The notes under the pieces: generated by a model
Databases searched by the model: none
Seen by the model: only the letters and a program-made list of their open reading frames with translations
Told to the model about the DNA's origin: nothing
Part shown: positions 43,080 through 53,709 of the stretch, piece by piece
Layout: every line of letters starts with the position of its first letter
How positions within the stretch are numbered: position 1 is the stretch's first letter
Program-made: the position numbers and the translations under genes
Origin: Symbiodinium natans
Taxonomy: Eukaryota; Sar; Dinophyceae; Suessiales; Symbiodiniaceae
Direction: 5' to 3'
DNA length: 64,000 bases
Assembly: GCA_905221605.1 (NCBI GenBank)
Contig: CAJNDS010002163.1
Coordinates: 18,501 to 82,500 of the forward strand

Positions 43080-43121
43080 CCCTCTGGGCTTCAGCACTCG
43101 GTAGGCCTCGGAAAGGTAGGC
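43080..43121 (-). CDS. Methyltransferase exon 10 (post-motif)
   Basis: 42 nt, starts TGCAG^GCCTAC, AYLSEAYRVLKPRG. Likely donor GC (AGGG^GCCCAG). Confidence 0.85.
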
Positions 43122-46100
43122 CTGCAGGCTGTTTGGGGTTTAGGGTTTAGGGTTTAGGGTTTAGGGTTTAGGGTTTAGGGTTTAGGGTTTAGGGTTTAGG
43201 GCTTGGGGCTTAGGGCTTAGGGCTTAGGTCTTCCGTTTTAGGTTTTAGCGTTTAGGGGGTATATCTGCTGGGCTTTGGGATGGCTCATGGTTGAGGGTTG
43301 AGAACGGATATTGCAATGGGGAGCGCGTGAACCCCCAACAAGAGTTTAGGGTTTTAAGGTTTTAGGGTTTTAAAGTTTTAAGGTTTTAGGGTTTTAGGGC
43401 TTTTAGGGTAGGGTTTCTGGCTTTTGGGGTTTAGGGTTTAGGGTTTAGGCTTTAGGGTCTAAGGGTGTCAGGTATCCAGGCTTGGGGACTGGGGGTCGTA
43501 AAATGGTACAGGGTCTCAGTGTTGAGACCTCATCTAGTCCCCCAAAAACTTTCAGGACGTAGGGGTTGGATTGGGGTTTAGGGTTGAAGATATACCCTAA
43601 CCCTGTAAACCCTGAACCCCACACCCTTAACCCCAAACCCTTAACCCCAAACCCCAAACCCTAGACCCTAAACCACAAACCCCAAACCCCAAACCCTAAA
43701 CCCTAAACCCTAAACCCCAAACCCCAAACCCTAAACCCTTGTGGGTTACCCGCGCGCCTGGGCTTGCCCGCCGCCATCGCCAGCGCACAGAATCGTGTCA
43801 AGCGTGGCCTGCACTCACGGGGCCAAGGCTTTATACCTTCTCCATTAGGACTTATATAAGGGTTTAGGGTTTAGGGTTTAGGGTTTGGGGTTTGGGGTTT
43901 GGGGTTTGGGGTTTGGGGTTTGGGGTTTGGGGTTGGGGGTTGGGGGTTTGGGGTTTGGGGTTTGGGGTTTAAGGTTTAAGGTTTAGGGCTAGGCTGCCCA
44001 GAAAGCTGGGATTAAGAAGAGTCTCAAAGGGGTTATAAGGAAACCTAAACCCCGAAAAAGGCAATAAGGGTACTTTTCAGCTGAAAGGGGCTTCTAAGGG
44101 ACCTGAACCCTAACAAAAAGAGTATGAAGGCCCTTAAAACCCGCCGAAAAATATTCCTAATTAAATATGGTCCTCTTAAAACCCGATAAGGAAAATGATG
44201 ACATATCCCAAAAAGCCTACCTAGAAGGGAATGAGGGCCTACGCTGGGTCCCAGTATTGAAGGTCACTTGCTTCAGGTCCTAATAGGGCACGCTCAGGGT
44301 ATCGGTTGCCCGTTAGGCTTTGCAGGGCCCTAGGAATTGCAAGGTTTAGGGTTCAGTGGCTTTAGGATGTAGCCCTAAACCCTAACACCCTAACCCTAAA
44401 TTCGAAACCCTAAACCCTAAACCCCAACCAACACTCTTATCGCGTACTTGCTTGTCTCAGCTAGGCAGAATGCTCCAAACCCTAAACCCTAACCCCTTAA
44501 ACCCTAAACCCTAAACTTCCAAGTAGGAAGTTTAGGAGCATCTTCCCATGCTGGGAGTTTGTGTACCTTGTGGACCAAAGGAACCCTGAAAGGGTTTAGG
44601 GTTTAGGGTTTAGGGTTTAGGGTTTAGGGTCTAGAGTTTAGGGTTTAGGCTTCATCGACCTTACTCGAATTTGTAACTTGGGGTATATCACCGCAAGAAA
44701 GACTACAAGTCAAAAGAGTTTACAAAACCGAAGAATCCAAACTTCACAAGCATCTAAAACCCCCAAAAGCAAAACACATAACAAACAATAGGAACCAAAC
44801 AAATGAAACAACCAGGAAACGAAAAAACATGTAAACAAAACCCCACAAAAACCTTGGAGGCCCTGGAGGCCTCGAGCCCTAGGGTTGTTTTAGGGTTTCA
44901 GGGTTTAGGGTTTCAGGGTTTAGGGTTTAGGGTTTAGGGTTTTAGGGATTCGGGGTTTAGGGTTGAGGGTTTTGGCTTTCGAGTTTGGGGTGTTGGGTTG
45001 AGGGTTTAGGGTGGAGGGTTCAGGGTAAGCCCTAAACCCTCGCCCTGCCGCACCTTATCGAGAACCACGTCGAAGCATTCATCTGGGAATTCAAGGGCCC
45101 GCGCGTCCATCTGACCAGTGCTAGGGTTTAGGGTTTAGGGCTTCGGGTTTTAGGATTTCAGGGTTTCAGGGTTTCGGGTTTGCTACTACTTCCTTGCGAT
45201 TCGGGTTTGGGGCTTAGGGCTAAACCCTAAAACCTAAAACCCTGAAACCCTAGAGCCCTACATCCCAGCCTGAAGGAACTGGAGGGCCGCTTTGCGCTGA
45301 TGCTGCCCACGGCCCTTGGCCAAGCGAACGGCTTCGGCCTGAAGGAGTTGAGGGGTTGAGGGGTTTAGGGTTTAGGGTTTAGGGTTTAGGGTTTTTGGGA
45401 GAAGTTGAGTTTCGGGTTTTAGGGTTTTAGGGTTTCGGGGTTTTATGGCTTTAGGGCTTTAGGGTTCTAGGGTTTTAGGGGTTTTGGGCTTTGGGCTGGC
45501 GTACCCTGACGCTCCAATACCCATGATTCAGAAATAAGGGATGACATGGCTTATAGAAACAGGAGCTTAGGGCTTAAGGCTTTGTAGGGAGTGCCTGAAG
45601 GCCCAGAAAAGAAGGCTGTGAATCACGTTTTCGAGAAATATCCTTAGCCTGGGACACAAATTGGTAGTAGTAGGTACCCCCTATTTAGTAGGTAAAACCG
45701 TTAAACCTGTAGGTCAATCGGGACCCAGGCAAGGCCGAACCCCAAAACCCTAGACCCTAAACCCTAAAACCCTAAACCCTAAACCCCGAAACCCTAAACC
45801 CTAAACCCTCAACCCTAAGGGCAAGGAGAACTCTACGCGGAACCTGCATACAAAACCCAAAGCCCAAAGCCCAAAGCCCAAAACCCAAACCCAAAACCCT
45901 AAACCCTAAAACCTAAACCCTAAACCCTAAACCCTAAACCCACAACCCAACCCTACGCAGACTCGGTGCCCAACTGAGGTGTCGATGGCAGTTACCAGCT
46001 CCCAGCCGTTCTCAAAGAGCCGCAGTGGGATCTCCGAAGCAGGGAGTGTTTTGTGCTTCGGGTGTCCTAACCCTAAACCCTAATAACTAAACCCTAAGGC

Positions 46101-49015
46101 TCTGGGCCCTCAAAAAATCCAGGAGTTCAGACCCCAGAACCCTTGCTAGGAGGTACCAGTCCCTCTGCAGGAGGGTCCTTGGAGCCTTAGCGTGGGTTTG
46201 GGGTTTGGGGTTTGGGGTTTAGGGTTTAGGGTTTAGGGTTTAGGGTTTAGGGTTTAGGACACCTAACTTGAGGGACCGAAATGAACCCGAAAGGGGTTCA
46301 TCGTAGTATATAGGGTATATGACCCCAATAATTAAGGCCGACTTGTAGGGATAGCGGACCACAGGCCCACCCGGGTTTAAGGTTGAGGGTTTAGGGCTTG
46401 GGGTTTAGGGTTTAGGGTTTAGGGCGGCTAGAGGCTTCTCCCCAAAACCTCACTACACCTTCAACCCTAAACCCCACTACCCAAAACCCTAGACCCCAAA
46501 CCATCTCTAAACCACCCTAACAACCTAAAACCCGAACGCTGAAAGCCCTGAAAACTCGGAAGCCCTAAAACACCCTCAAGCCCTAGTTAAAGCCCTCTAT
46601 GCCCGAAAAATATCTAACGGCCCCAAAAAAGACACATACTACCAACCCTGAACGAAGCCTGAAAAGCCCGAAAACCTCTACGAAACCCGCAAAAACCCCT
46701 AAACGCCGTTTAAGCGCCCAACAAAAGCCCAAAAAAGCACCCTAGAAGGAACCCTAGACTAACTCTAAACCCTAAACCCTAAACCCCAAACCCTAAACCC
46801 TAAACCCTAAACCCGTAAGCGTAGGGCCTCAGAGGTGCCAAAACCCACCTCCAGGATCTCCGGGCTCGCCTCTGGGCTGGGCAGCCTCGGCAGTTTGGGG
46901 TTTGGGGTTTGGGGTTTAGGGTTTAGGGTTTAGGGTTTAGGGTTTAGGGATGGGGCTCTCGAAAGGAAAGGGCTTTGTGGACCTCTAAAGGCTGTTACAG
47001 GGATGAAGGGGTTTTTAAGGGTTTGAGAGGGCTTTAAGGGACCTTTAAGGTCATTTGAAAGGGTGTTTAAGGTTCTCTGATAGACTTTTGAGGGTTTTGT
47101 AGTGGTTTTGCTTATGGTTGACCCTAAACCCTAAACCCACCCATAGCTCAGAAAAACTTCGTCCGGAAGGCGCGACAGGCAAACTGCTGCAGCTTCCTTC
47201 GTGCTGTGCACCCAGTCCTACTGTGTAAGGCAGCCGCCCACTCGGGTTGAGGGGCCTTTTTGCAGAGTTTAGGGTTTATTGGGTTTCGGGGTGGACCAAA
47301 ACTTGAACCGTCCCCAGTTGCCCCTGTAATTTGGGGACAGCATCAGGGTAGGGCACTTTTTTTGCAGGCTTCTACGGGGAGCAAATATCGGAACGAAGGC
47401 TTCGACAAGGATCCTTTGAGCTCAAAAAACCCTCTAACCTAAACCCAAGAACATACCCCTGTATGGCTGAAGATCAGAGTGCCGTTTAGGGTTTAGGGTT
47501 TGGGGGTTAGGGCTGCGCCTGTCAATTGCTGACGCAAGGCTTCAACTGTTACAGCCTCATGCATAGTTGCCGATATGGGAGGTTTACGGTAATATGGGAC
47601 GCCTAATTTAGACCCCACATTCTAGGATCCCCTTATAGTAAGGACCCCAAGCAGGTACCCCTAATATCGTAAACCCCCGTATGATCTCTCTCGCCTGACC
47701 TGCACGTGCGAAAGAGCTGCGTCACGCAACACTTGAGCTTGCTGAGCAACCTCTTGCGCAGCTGCTTCAGCAGCAAACGTTGAGCTGCTATCACTTCAGA
47801 TGGAGATGCACCAAGGTCTAACAACTCTACACCCTAATCCCTAAATCCCTAAATCCCTAAATCCCTAAACCCCTAAACCCCTACACCCCTAAACCCCTAA
47901 ACCCCTAAACCCCTAAACCCCTAGACCCCTAAACCCCTAAACCCCTAAACCCCTAAACCCCTACACCCCTAAACCCCTAAACCCCTAAACCCTACACCCT
48001 AGTGCGTGCAGTCATTGTAGATGACGTTTAGGGTTTGGGGTTTAGGGTTCTAGTAACCCAACATTAAATGAGGTCCCTTTCAGTGCAGGGTTTAGGTTTC
48101 AGGGTTTAGAGTTTCTTAAGGGGACCCATTATATACCCCCCATAGATCCCATACAACCCAAAGGCCCATACTTCAGAACCGTTTCAAGAAGGTAGGGGAC
48201 CATACTAAGGGGCCATGCAAACCCAAACCCTGAATCCTCAGCCCTAAACCCTAAACCCTAAACCCTAAACCCTTAGAATCCAGAGGCCCATTGAAGCTTA
48301 GGGCTTCCGTCTTCCTAGGCGCCGGGCAGGACGTTGAACACATGCAGTAGCCTCCGCGGCAACACTCGACTGTAAGGTTGAGGGTCTATATTGTCTCGGG
48401 CCTTTAGGGCTTAGGGTTTAGGGGTTTAGGGTTTAGGGTTTGACAGACCCTCAACCCAAACTCTACCGCTCATGTGGGGGATAACAACCCGCAAGCTCCT
48501 AAGCCCTTCAAGCTGCCCGGCCGACGGTCAGAGCTTGGGGGTTTCGGGTTTGGGGTATTCGGGTTTAGGGGCCAGGGTATTAGGGTATTAGGGTATTAGG
48601 GTATTAGGGTATTAGGGTGTTAGGGTTTGGGCCTTTCAGGTGCTGGAAAGAGCCAGCTTTTTTAGCGTCGTAGTCTAGGTTTTAGGGCTTGGGGTTCCCG
48701 GGTTTAGGGTTTAGGCTTCCCGAAGCAGGGACAATTTTTGGGTGTTCAGGGATGAAAGGTTTAGGGTCTAGGGTGTATTCTGCATTTGTGGCAAGTTAGG
48801 GTGATGGCCTAAAGATTAGCCACAGGTTTCAGGTTGGGGATGCGGTTCTAGGTTGAGCCCTCAAGCCATCCCGGACAATGTCCCAAACAAGGTACTCCAG
48901 GTACTCTTGAACCAAAAAGCCAATCAGGGTATAAGGGTCTAAATATACATATATATATATATATATACATATGTGTATATATACATATCTATCTTTCTTT
49001 CTATCTATCTCCCTT

Positions 49016-49049
<34 letters not shown>

Positions 49050-52000
49050 ACGTCCCGACGTCCTACCTCGAGAAAGAGCTCTTGGGCCATGAAACCCTGC
49101 TCATGGACTCATGCCTGCAGTGACCAGCAGCCCTTAACCCTTACCCAAACCATATCCCTTAACTCTTAACCTCATAGTTTAGGGTTAGGGTTTTGGGTTT
49201 TGGACCCACCGCAGGCTTTCGGGGTTGGGATTATAATATGTGCCTTCTAAACCCTCCACCCTAAACCCTAAACCCCCAAGCTCTCCGAAACCCTGTTACG
49301 GCTTGAAAAGCAAAAGCCCTTATAAGGAAGAGTCGAAAGGAAGGGTTTCGGATTTCGCTCTTAGGGAGATTAGGCGCCAAAGGAACCCAGGAACAACAAA
49401 GGGTGCCTTTTTGCTCACAAGGCACCTAACCCCCAAAAATGAATAAGGGTCCTTGCTTGGGCCTAGGATAAGCGGCCTAGGTATCAGGGTTCTCAGGGTT
49501 TTGGGAAACTTTAGGGGCCCAAAAACATCCCATAAGCATAAGGTTCTGCAAGCAGGATTCTCAAGAATCCCCCCTTCTAGAGGGCCCCTATACCTCAATA
49601 GTAGTTTGGCCCCTCTTCCTCTGTTTAGCTCTTATACAACCCTAAATAAATAAATATATATATATATATATATGTATGTATGCCAAACTAGCCCCTAAAT
49701 CACCCCCAAGGTCTCTTATAGGGGCCCCTCCTTTGTTCATCAGGCCACACCGTGCCTGGCAAAGGTGACATACCAGTCAAAGAAGGCGGCACCTAGTCTG
49801 GTGGTGGGGGAGGGGAACCGGGAAAGCATGACCTCAAACCCTAAACCCTAAACCTTAAACCCGAAACCCTAAACCAAACCCTACCCTAAACCCTAAACCC
49901 TAAACCGTAAACCCTAAACCCTAAACCCTAAACCCTACACCCTAAACCCGAAACCCTAAACCCCCTAAATCCTACAAGTTCACCGCTGCGAGGTTTTGGG
50001 AAGGCACCGGCTGCATTCGCAAGTGGCATGAAGCTGAGGGCGATTATACGGTCCAAACCCTAAATCCTGAACCCTAAGCCCAGTTTGCAGCTTAGGCGCC
50101 TTTTTCGGCTGGGGGGGCGATGGTGCGAATCAGCATGCAGGTTCGTGTTTGCGGGTAGCTCAGCGATCGGGTCGACACTGCTACAAAGCCCCTCAAGCCT
50201 CTACCTCGACCGCACTCCCAAAGCGCCCCTTAGGGTTTAGCCCCACTCACCCCACCCCCCCACGAACCGCCACAGAATCAACCCCAAACTCCCCGCAAGC
50301 CCCTAAACTTGAAACCCTAAGCCCTGCGCAGGTCTTTTTGGGTTAGTAATAGGGGGTTATAGTATACTACCATTTAGAAAGGTACCACATAGTAGCCTTT
50401 AGGCCCTAAACCCTAAACCCTAAACCCTAAACCCTAAACCCTAAACCCTAAACCCTAAACCCTAAACCCTAAACCCTAAACCCTAAACCCTAAACCTGCA
50501 GCCGACTGTGGGCCCAGGCCGGCCCGTGCGTGGCGGGCATCCCAGTACACGGACTCGGCAGATGGTTTAGTCGAGGCTTAGGGTTTAGGGTTTAGGGTTT
50601 AGGGGTTAGGGGTTAGGGTTTAGGGTTTAGGGTTTAGGGTTTAGGGATTGGGGTTTACCCGAACTGCCCAAGTAACCCTTCCACGCGGAAATTGCTGAAT
50701 GACTGAGAATGCCCCCCACAAAACCCTAAGCCCTAACCCTTCAAATAACCTTGGAAAACCATTAAGGTACATTCAGCCCTTTGCTAAGGTTGTTCTTGCG
50801 GGGTCCGGAGGGTGTAGGGTTCAGGTTACGGTTTAAGATTTTGGGGGGGCTTCGCTATGAGCTCAGTGTTTCGGGTTATCAGGCTTATTCGGGTTCATAG
50901 GCTCTCGGGTTCATAGTGAGGTTAGGGTTGATTTGGGGGTTTAGGATTATTAGGGTACAGGGTTATTGTAGGGTTTAGGGTTATTGTAGGGTTTAGCGTG
51001 TTGAGTTTAAGGTGTTGGAGGATTGATTTGGGATGTGCGTTCATGGCTGGTAAGGCCCAGGGGTTTAGCAAAGGTTTAACCCGAATGGGTGGTTCGGGGG
51101 CCAAGGTTTCTCAAGGGTTTACACCCGAAAAGGTGGTTCGGTGTCCCTGAACCCAAAACCCTAAACCCTAGGGGGGAGTGGGGGGTGGACGAGATTGAGT
51201 GGGAACTTTGCAAGCATTCTGCTCACGATTAAGGCTACCGAGCCCGAGACCCATATCCAAGACTAGCCCATGTGCCCTCGATCTTTTAGGGCTACTATAT
51301 GGTTTAGGGCTTACCTGCTGTCCAGTAACCTGGGGGAATTAAAGGCTAACCTTCGGGATTATAAGGGGATTATGCTACCCCAAAAAGGTCAAAGGTTACC
51401 TACTCTACTACTAGGTTTAGGGTATACCTGTGTTTCTCGGTATCTTGGGAGGCTACCGGTGAGCCTTCTACGCTGTAGCAGCGTGCCAGGAGAAGATTGC
51501 GGCTCCACGAGCTATCTGGGAGTTTTCGGGTTTATCTGAACTGTCCAAGTATACTCTTTGAGAAGGGGACCTCTAGGCCCTTATAAGCCGTATTCCCTAT
51601 ATGGGGGGGATGGCGGACTTGCAGGTGGGGGCACTGCCTGTGCAAGCAGCCAGAGTGGAACGGTCCGTGGCCGCAAACTAGTATTCGAAGCTGCAGCATT
51701 CCGTTGTCGGCTGGCAAAGGATGCCCACTTCCTCAGTTGCGCTGCTGGCTGTAGAAACCGGCACACAGCACGTCTTTGTCGCCTGAACCGCCTGAACCAG
51801 AACGGAACCAGGCATGATCTGTGGCCGCGCGGTGCCAAGCTCGGTCGTTCAGAGAGTGGGTCGTGCCACTCTCCGCCCGCACTGTCAGCAGCGTGAGCCT
51901 CTGTCGGCACGTATAAGTTTCATGAAGTGACTGTGTGACTCATGAAGTGAGTTTTTTGTAAGGGACATGCGTACGACATGTTCAGGACTGTTCCTGCTTT

Positions 52001-52485
52001 ATAAAGTAACGAGGCTCTTTTCAACAGAGGGGGCTTGTATGATCCATCTCTCTCCCACTCAATAACGCTGCTTTGGAGTAGACCATGGAAAAAAAGTATA
52101 TACTTTAGGCAAAAACCCTGAACCCTAAACCCTGACCCCCAAACCCTAACCCCTAAACCTCAAGGGGGCTAAAGGAGGGATCCCTACAAGGGACCTTAAG
52201 GGTTATTTGCTGGTTATTTAGGGGCTACTCCGGTATATAGGGGTAATATGGGGGAATTAAGGGTCCCTTCCCTCCTATACCCGTTGAAAACCCTAAACCC
52301 TGAACCCTAAACCCTGAACCCATAAACCCTAAACCCTAAACCCTAAACCCTAAATCCTAATCCCTAAACCCTAATCCCTAAACCCTAAACCTTAAACCCT
52401 AAACCCTAAACCCCGAAACCTGTGAGGCAGGTTCCCGCACCCCAAGCTTCGCGTCCGCATACGGCGGAGCCGGCGGGGCCTCCAT
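43080..52485 (-). CDS. Class I SAM-dependent methyltransferase (METTL13/EEF1A lysine methyltransferase-like), at least 10 microexons
   Basis: Predicted to transfer a methyl group from S-adenosylmethionine to a protein substrate, by analogy with the METTL13/EEF1AKMT4-type family. The ten exons join without a frame break into 157 codons. Landmarks in order: MEAPPAPPYAD start, YWDARH and FFDWY N-terminal motifs, ILEVGFGTS (motif I, SAM-binding loop; the usual GCG is GFG), NGWELVTAIDTS (motif II acid D), MDARALEFPDECFDVVLDK (motif IV region), ATLDTILC, and YLSEAYRVLKPRG (post-motif). The nine internal donors are GC six times and GT three times; acceptors are AG. About 9.4 kb encode 471 nt. The C-terminal part beyond RVLKPRG is not assigned (see 42715). 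Other exon-like islands lie inside introns (47514-47797, 49971-50035). Confidence 0.85.
43138..43740. repeat. Telomere-type arrays, methyltransferase intron 9
   Basis: TTTAGGG at 43138-43200 next to exon 10 and CCCTAAA/CCCCAAA at 43600-43738 next to exon 9, with diverged copies (TTTTAGGG) between. In sense the intron opens with TTTAGGG and closes with CCCTAAA. Confidence 0.9.
43764..43808 (-). CDS. Methyltransferase exon 9
   Basis: 45 nt, starts TGCAG^GCCACG, ATLDTILCAGDGGGQ. Donor GC (GCAA^GCCCAG). Confidence 0.85.
43855..44650. repeat. Telomere-type repeats and dispersed element copies, methyltransferase intron 8
   Basis: TTTAGGG/TTTGGGG at 43860-43990, a fragment of the GGTCCTAG element family (44030-44260) and short CCCTAAA and TTTAGGG runs. 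44690-44850 is A/C-rich. No gene seen. Confidence 0.8.
45054..45110 (-). CDS. Methyltransferase exon 8 (motif IV region)
   Basis: 57 nt, starts GTCAG^ATGGAC, MDARALEFPDECFDVVLDK. Donor GT (TAAG^GTGCGG). Confidence 0.9.
45270..45338 (-). CDS. Methyltransferase exon 7
   Basis: 69 nt, starts TTCAG^GCCGAA, AEAVRLAKGRGQHQRKAALQ then FLQ. Donor GC (TCAG^GCTGGG). Confidence 0.82.
45647..45730. repeat. Palindromic element, TACCTGGGAC family, copy 2
   Basis: GCCTGGGA at left, GGGACCCAGGC at right, ACCTACTA-type inner arms. Lies in methyltransferase intron 6. Confidence 0.6.
45975..46031 (-). CDS. Methyltransferase exon 6 (motif II)
   Basis: 57 nt, starts CGGAG^ATCCCA, IPLRLFENGWELVTAIDTS. Donor GT (CTCA^GTTGGG). 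Confidence 0.88.
46828..46869 (-). CDS. Methyltransferase exon 5 (motif I)
   Basis: 42 nt, starts CAGAG^GCGAGC, ASPEILEVGFGTSE. Donor GC (TGAG^GCCCTA). Confidence 0.88.
47150..47235 (-). CDS. Exon candidate inside methyltransferase intron 4
   Basis: Two minus frames are open (EWAAALHSRTGCTARRKLQQ and LPYTVGLGAQHEGSCSSLPV). Not needed by the methyltransferase model. Confidence 0.3.
47514..47797 (-). CDS. Two coiled-coil microexons nested in methyltransferase intron 4
   Basis: 47700-47797 (STFAAEAAAQEVAQQAQVLR then DAALSHVQ) joins in phase 0, GT donor (GCAG^GTCAGG) to TGAG^GCTGTA, to 47514-47555 (AVTVEALRQQLTGA, GC donor). The 144-bp intron is a palindromic element. Could be a nested gene, an optional insert between methyltransferase exons 4 and 5, or a remnant. 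Confidence 0.45.
47575..47685. repeat. Palindromic element, GTTTACG family, forming an intron
   Basis: Left TATGGGAGGTTTACGGTAAT, right AATATCGTAAACCCCCGTAT. It fills nearly all of the intron 47556-47699. Confidence 0.7.
47830..47998. repeat. Octamer variant array (CCCCTAAA)n
   Basis: About 18 copies of CCCCTAAA after a CCCTAAAT run. A following 28-nt island (48001-48028) could encode VIYNDCTH on minus, too short to call. Confidence 0.9.
48321..48364 (-). CDS. Methyltransferase exon 4
   Basis: 44 nt, starts TCGAG^TGTTGC, VLPRRLLHVFNVLPG. Donor GC (CGGC^GCCTAG). Another frame of this island is cysteine-rich, but only this one fits the junctions. Confidence 0.72.
48940..49050. repeat. TA and CTAT microsatellite
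   Basis: TATATA, CTTTCTATCTAT and TATATA tracts. A plus frame just after it (49051-49110, NVPTSYLEKELLGHETLLMD) is open to TGA but unsupported otherwise. Confidence 0.85.
49751..49792 (-). CDS. Methyltransferase exon 3
   Basis: 42 nt, starts CTAG^GTGCCG, GAAFFDWYVTFARH. Donor GT (CACG^GTGTGG). Confidence 0.8.
49971..50035 (-). CDS. Exon candidate inside methyltransferase intron 2
   Basis: Minus frame SFMPLANAAGAFPKPRSGEL. Not used by the methyltransferase model, in which exons 2 and 3 join directly. Confidence 0.35.
50404..50493. repeat. CCCTAAA array
   Basis: About 13 units, left flank of methyltransferase exon 2. Confidence 0.95.
50514..50553 (-). CDS. Methyltransferase exon 2
   Basis: 40 nt, starts CCGAG^TCCGTG, SVYWDARHARAGL. 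Donor GC (CTGG^GCCCAC). CCCTAAA left, TTTAGGG right. Confidence 0.82.
51558..51900. other. GC-rich island open on both strands
   Basis: About 300 nt with open frames on plus (KLVFEAAAFRCRLAKDAHFL ... to TGA at 51896) and on minus. It lies in methyltransferase intron 1. May contain a nested exon; I cannot choose. Confidence 0.35.
52165..52285. repeat. Dispersed element, CCTAAGGTCCCTT family, palindromic
   Basis: AAAGGAGGGATCCCTACAAG + GGACCTTAAGGGTTATTT at left; GGGTCCCTTCCCTCCTATA at right. Confidence 0.6.
52453..52485 (-). CDS. Methyltransferase exon 1
   Basis: 33 nt, MEAPPAPPYAD. Donor GC (GGAC^GCGAAG). A TTTCACCCACAG pyrimidine-AG site lies about 30 nt upstream of the ATG and could be the spliced-leader acceptor. 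Confidence 0.75.
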
Positions 52486-52537
52486 TCCGCGCCTCCGATG
52501 GGCTGTGGGTGAAAGGGGCTCAAAGCTCGGGTTTAGG

Positions 52538-52655
52538 GTTAGGGTTTAGGGCTTAGGGCTTAGGGCTTAGGGCTTAGGGCTTAGGGTTTAGGGTTTAGGG
52601 TTTAGGGTTTAGGGTTTAGGGTTTAGGGTTTAGGGTTTAGGGTTTAGGGTTTAGG
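52538..52655. repeat. CTTAGGG/TTTAGGG array upstream of the methyltransferase start
   Basis: About 17 units; the first five are CTTAGGG. Confidence 0.95.
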
Positions 52656-52912
52656 GGTTGATTTCGTGGTGACGTCGAGGGGTTTCGGGGTTTAGGGTTC
52701 TTGGGTTCAGGGCTTTTGGGGATTATTTAGAGGTGATTGTTAAGGTTCTTTGGGGGCTTAAGGTTTTTGGGGTTCAGGGCTCTGAGGGATTTAGGGCTTT
52801 TGGGGGTCTTTGGGGCTTTTGGGTTTTGCACCCTTGATATTGGTTTACACAGGGTTTCGAAGGAGATCTAATTAACCACGGAAGACAAGACTCGGGGCTG
52901 TATCTCTGTGTG

Positions 52913-53158
52913 CTAGAAGGGGGTGGGCGGACACATTGCCACATTGCTCCCACAGGCTCCACGCCACCCCTCTTTGCTTTTGGCGCCTTGCGCCGGCGGG
53001 GCTGCTTGCCTGAGTCTCGTGGAAGCGTCTTCTGCTTCCTCCTCGCTGCGACGAGAGTCGCCCTGCCTTCTTCTTGACTTGTCGTCGCTGGCGCCACGGA
53101 CTTCAGGTAACTCGAGGTCAAGGCTTCTGCCGCCGCACAGCGAAGGCAACGACCCACC
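52913..53158 (-). CDS. Last exon of a charged low-complexity protein
   Basis: Starts at a strong acceptor (CTTTTTCAG^GGTGGG), 82 codons: LDLELPEVRGASDDKSRRRQ, DSRRSEEEAEDASTRLRQAA, ending GSNVAMCPPTPF and TAG at 52913. Likely a disordered C-terminal tail. A second minus frame (to 52774) is also open and basic. The gene lies head-to-tail upstream of the methyltransferase. Confidence 0.5.
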   Translation of the reverse strand, partial: GGSLPSLCGGRSLDLELPEVRGASDDKSRRRQGDSRRSEEEAEDASTRLRQAAPPAQGAKSKEGWRGACGSNVAMCPPTPF

Positions 53159-53469
53159 CTGAAAAAGAGTCCCGAGCCATCCATTGAGCCCCAGTCACCA
53201 ACCTAAATCCCTCGAAGGCACAAAAAAAAAGCCGCACGAAGCCCTAAAAACCCGAAGACCCAAAACCTCTAAAACCCAAAGCCCTGACACCATAAACCCC
53301 AAAACCTGAACCGCTAAGTCATGTACCTGCAGCCAGGAGTCTATATGATTTACCCTCGTGCATCCATAAGCCAAAACCCAAAAATGCGCAACTCCAAAAC
53401 CCAAAGCCGAAAGCCCAAGACCCAACTTCAACCACCCCCAACCCCTAAAACCTAAACCCTTAAACCCCA

Positions 53470-53610
53470 GACCCCCCCCCCCAAAAAAAAAATAACAATA
53501 ATAATAATATGATAATAAATAATAATAATAAGAATAATAATAATAAGAAGAATAATAATAATAACAAAAAATAATAATGAAAATAATACAAATAATCAAG
53601 AAGCAAACAT
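53470..53610. repeat. AAT microsatellite
   Basis: AATAATAAT tract with AAG and AAC variants after a short C9A9 run. Confidence 0.9.
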
Positions 53611-53652
53611 AATAACAAACAAACCTCCACCTCCCTCCCCCAACTCCCCCCC

Positions 53653-53707
53653 GACCCTCGCGAAGGGATCGCCAAAGGGCCACGCTTTGGGGCCGTGTGC
53701 GATGCTT
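53653..53707 (-). CDS. Exon candidate, unknown protein
   Basis: Minus frame KHRTRPQSVALWRSLREG, basic; TTTAGGG on the right. It could precede the last exon at 53158. Confidence 0.45.
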
Positions 53708-53709
53708 GG

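Noticed and set aside
48321-48364. Cysteine-rich peptide frame at the same island
   Set aside because: Only the VLPRRLLHVF frame joins its neighbours in the methyltransferase with valid junctions.
53195-53683. 162-codon minus frame
   Set aside because: Most of it is the AAT microsatellite; only the first part (53653-53707) looks coding.
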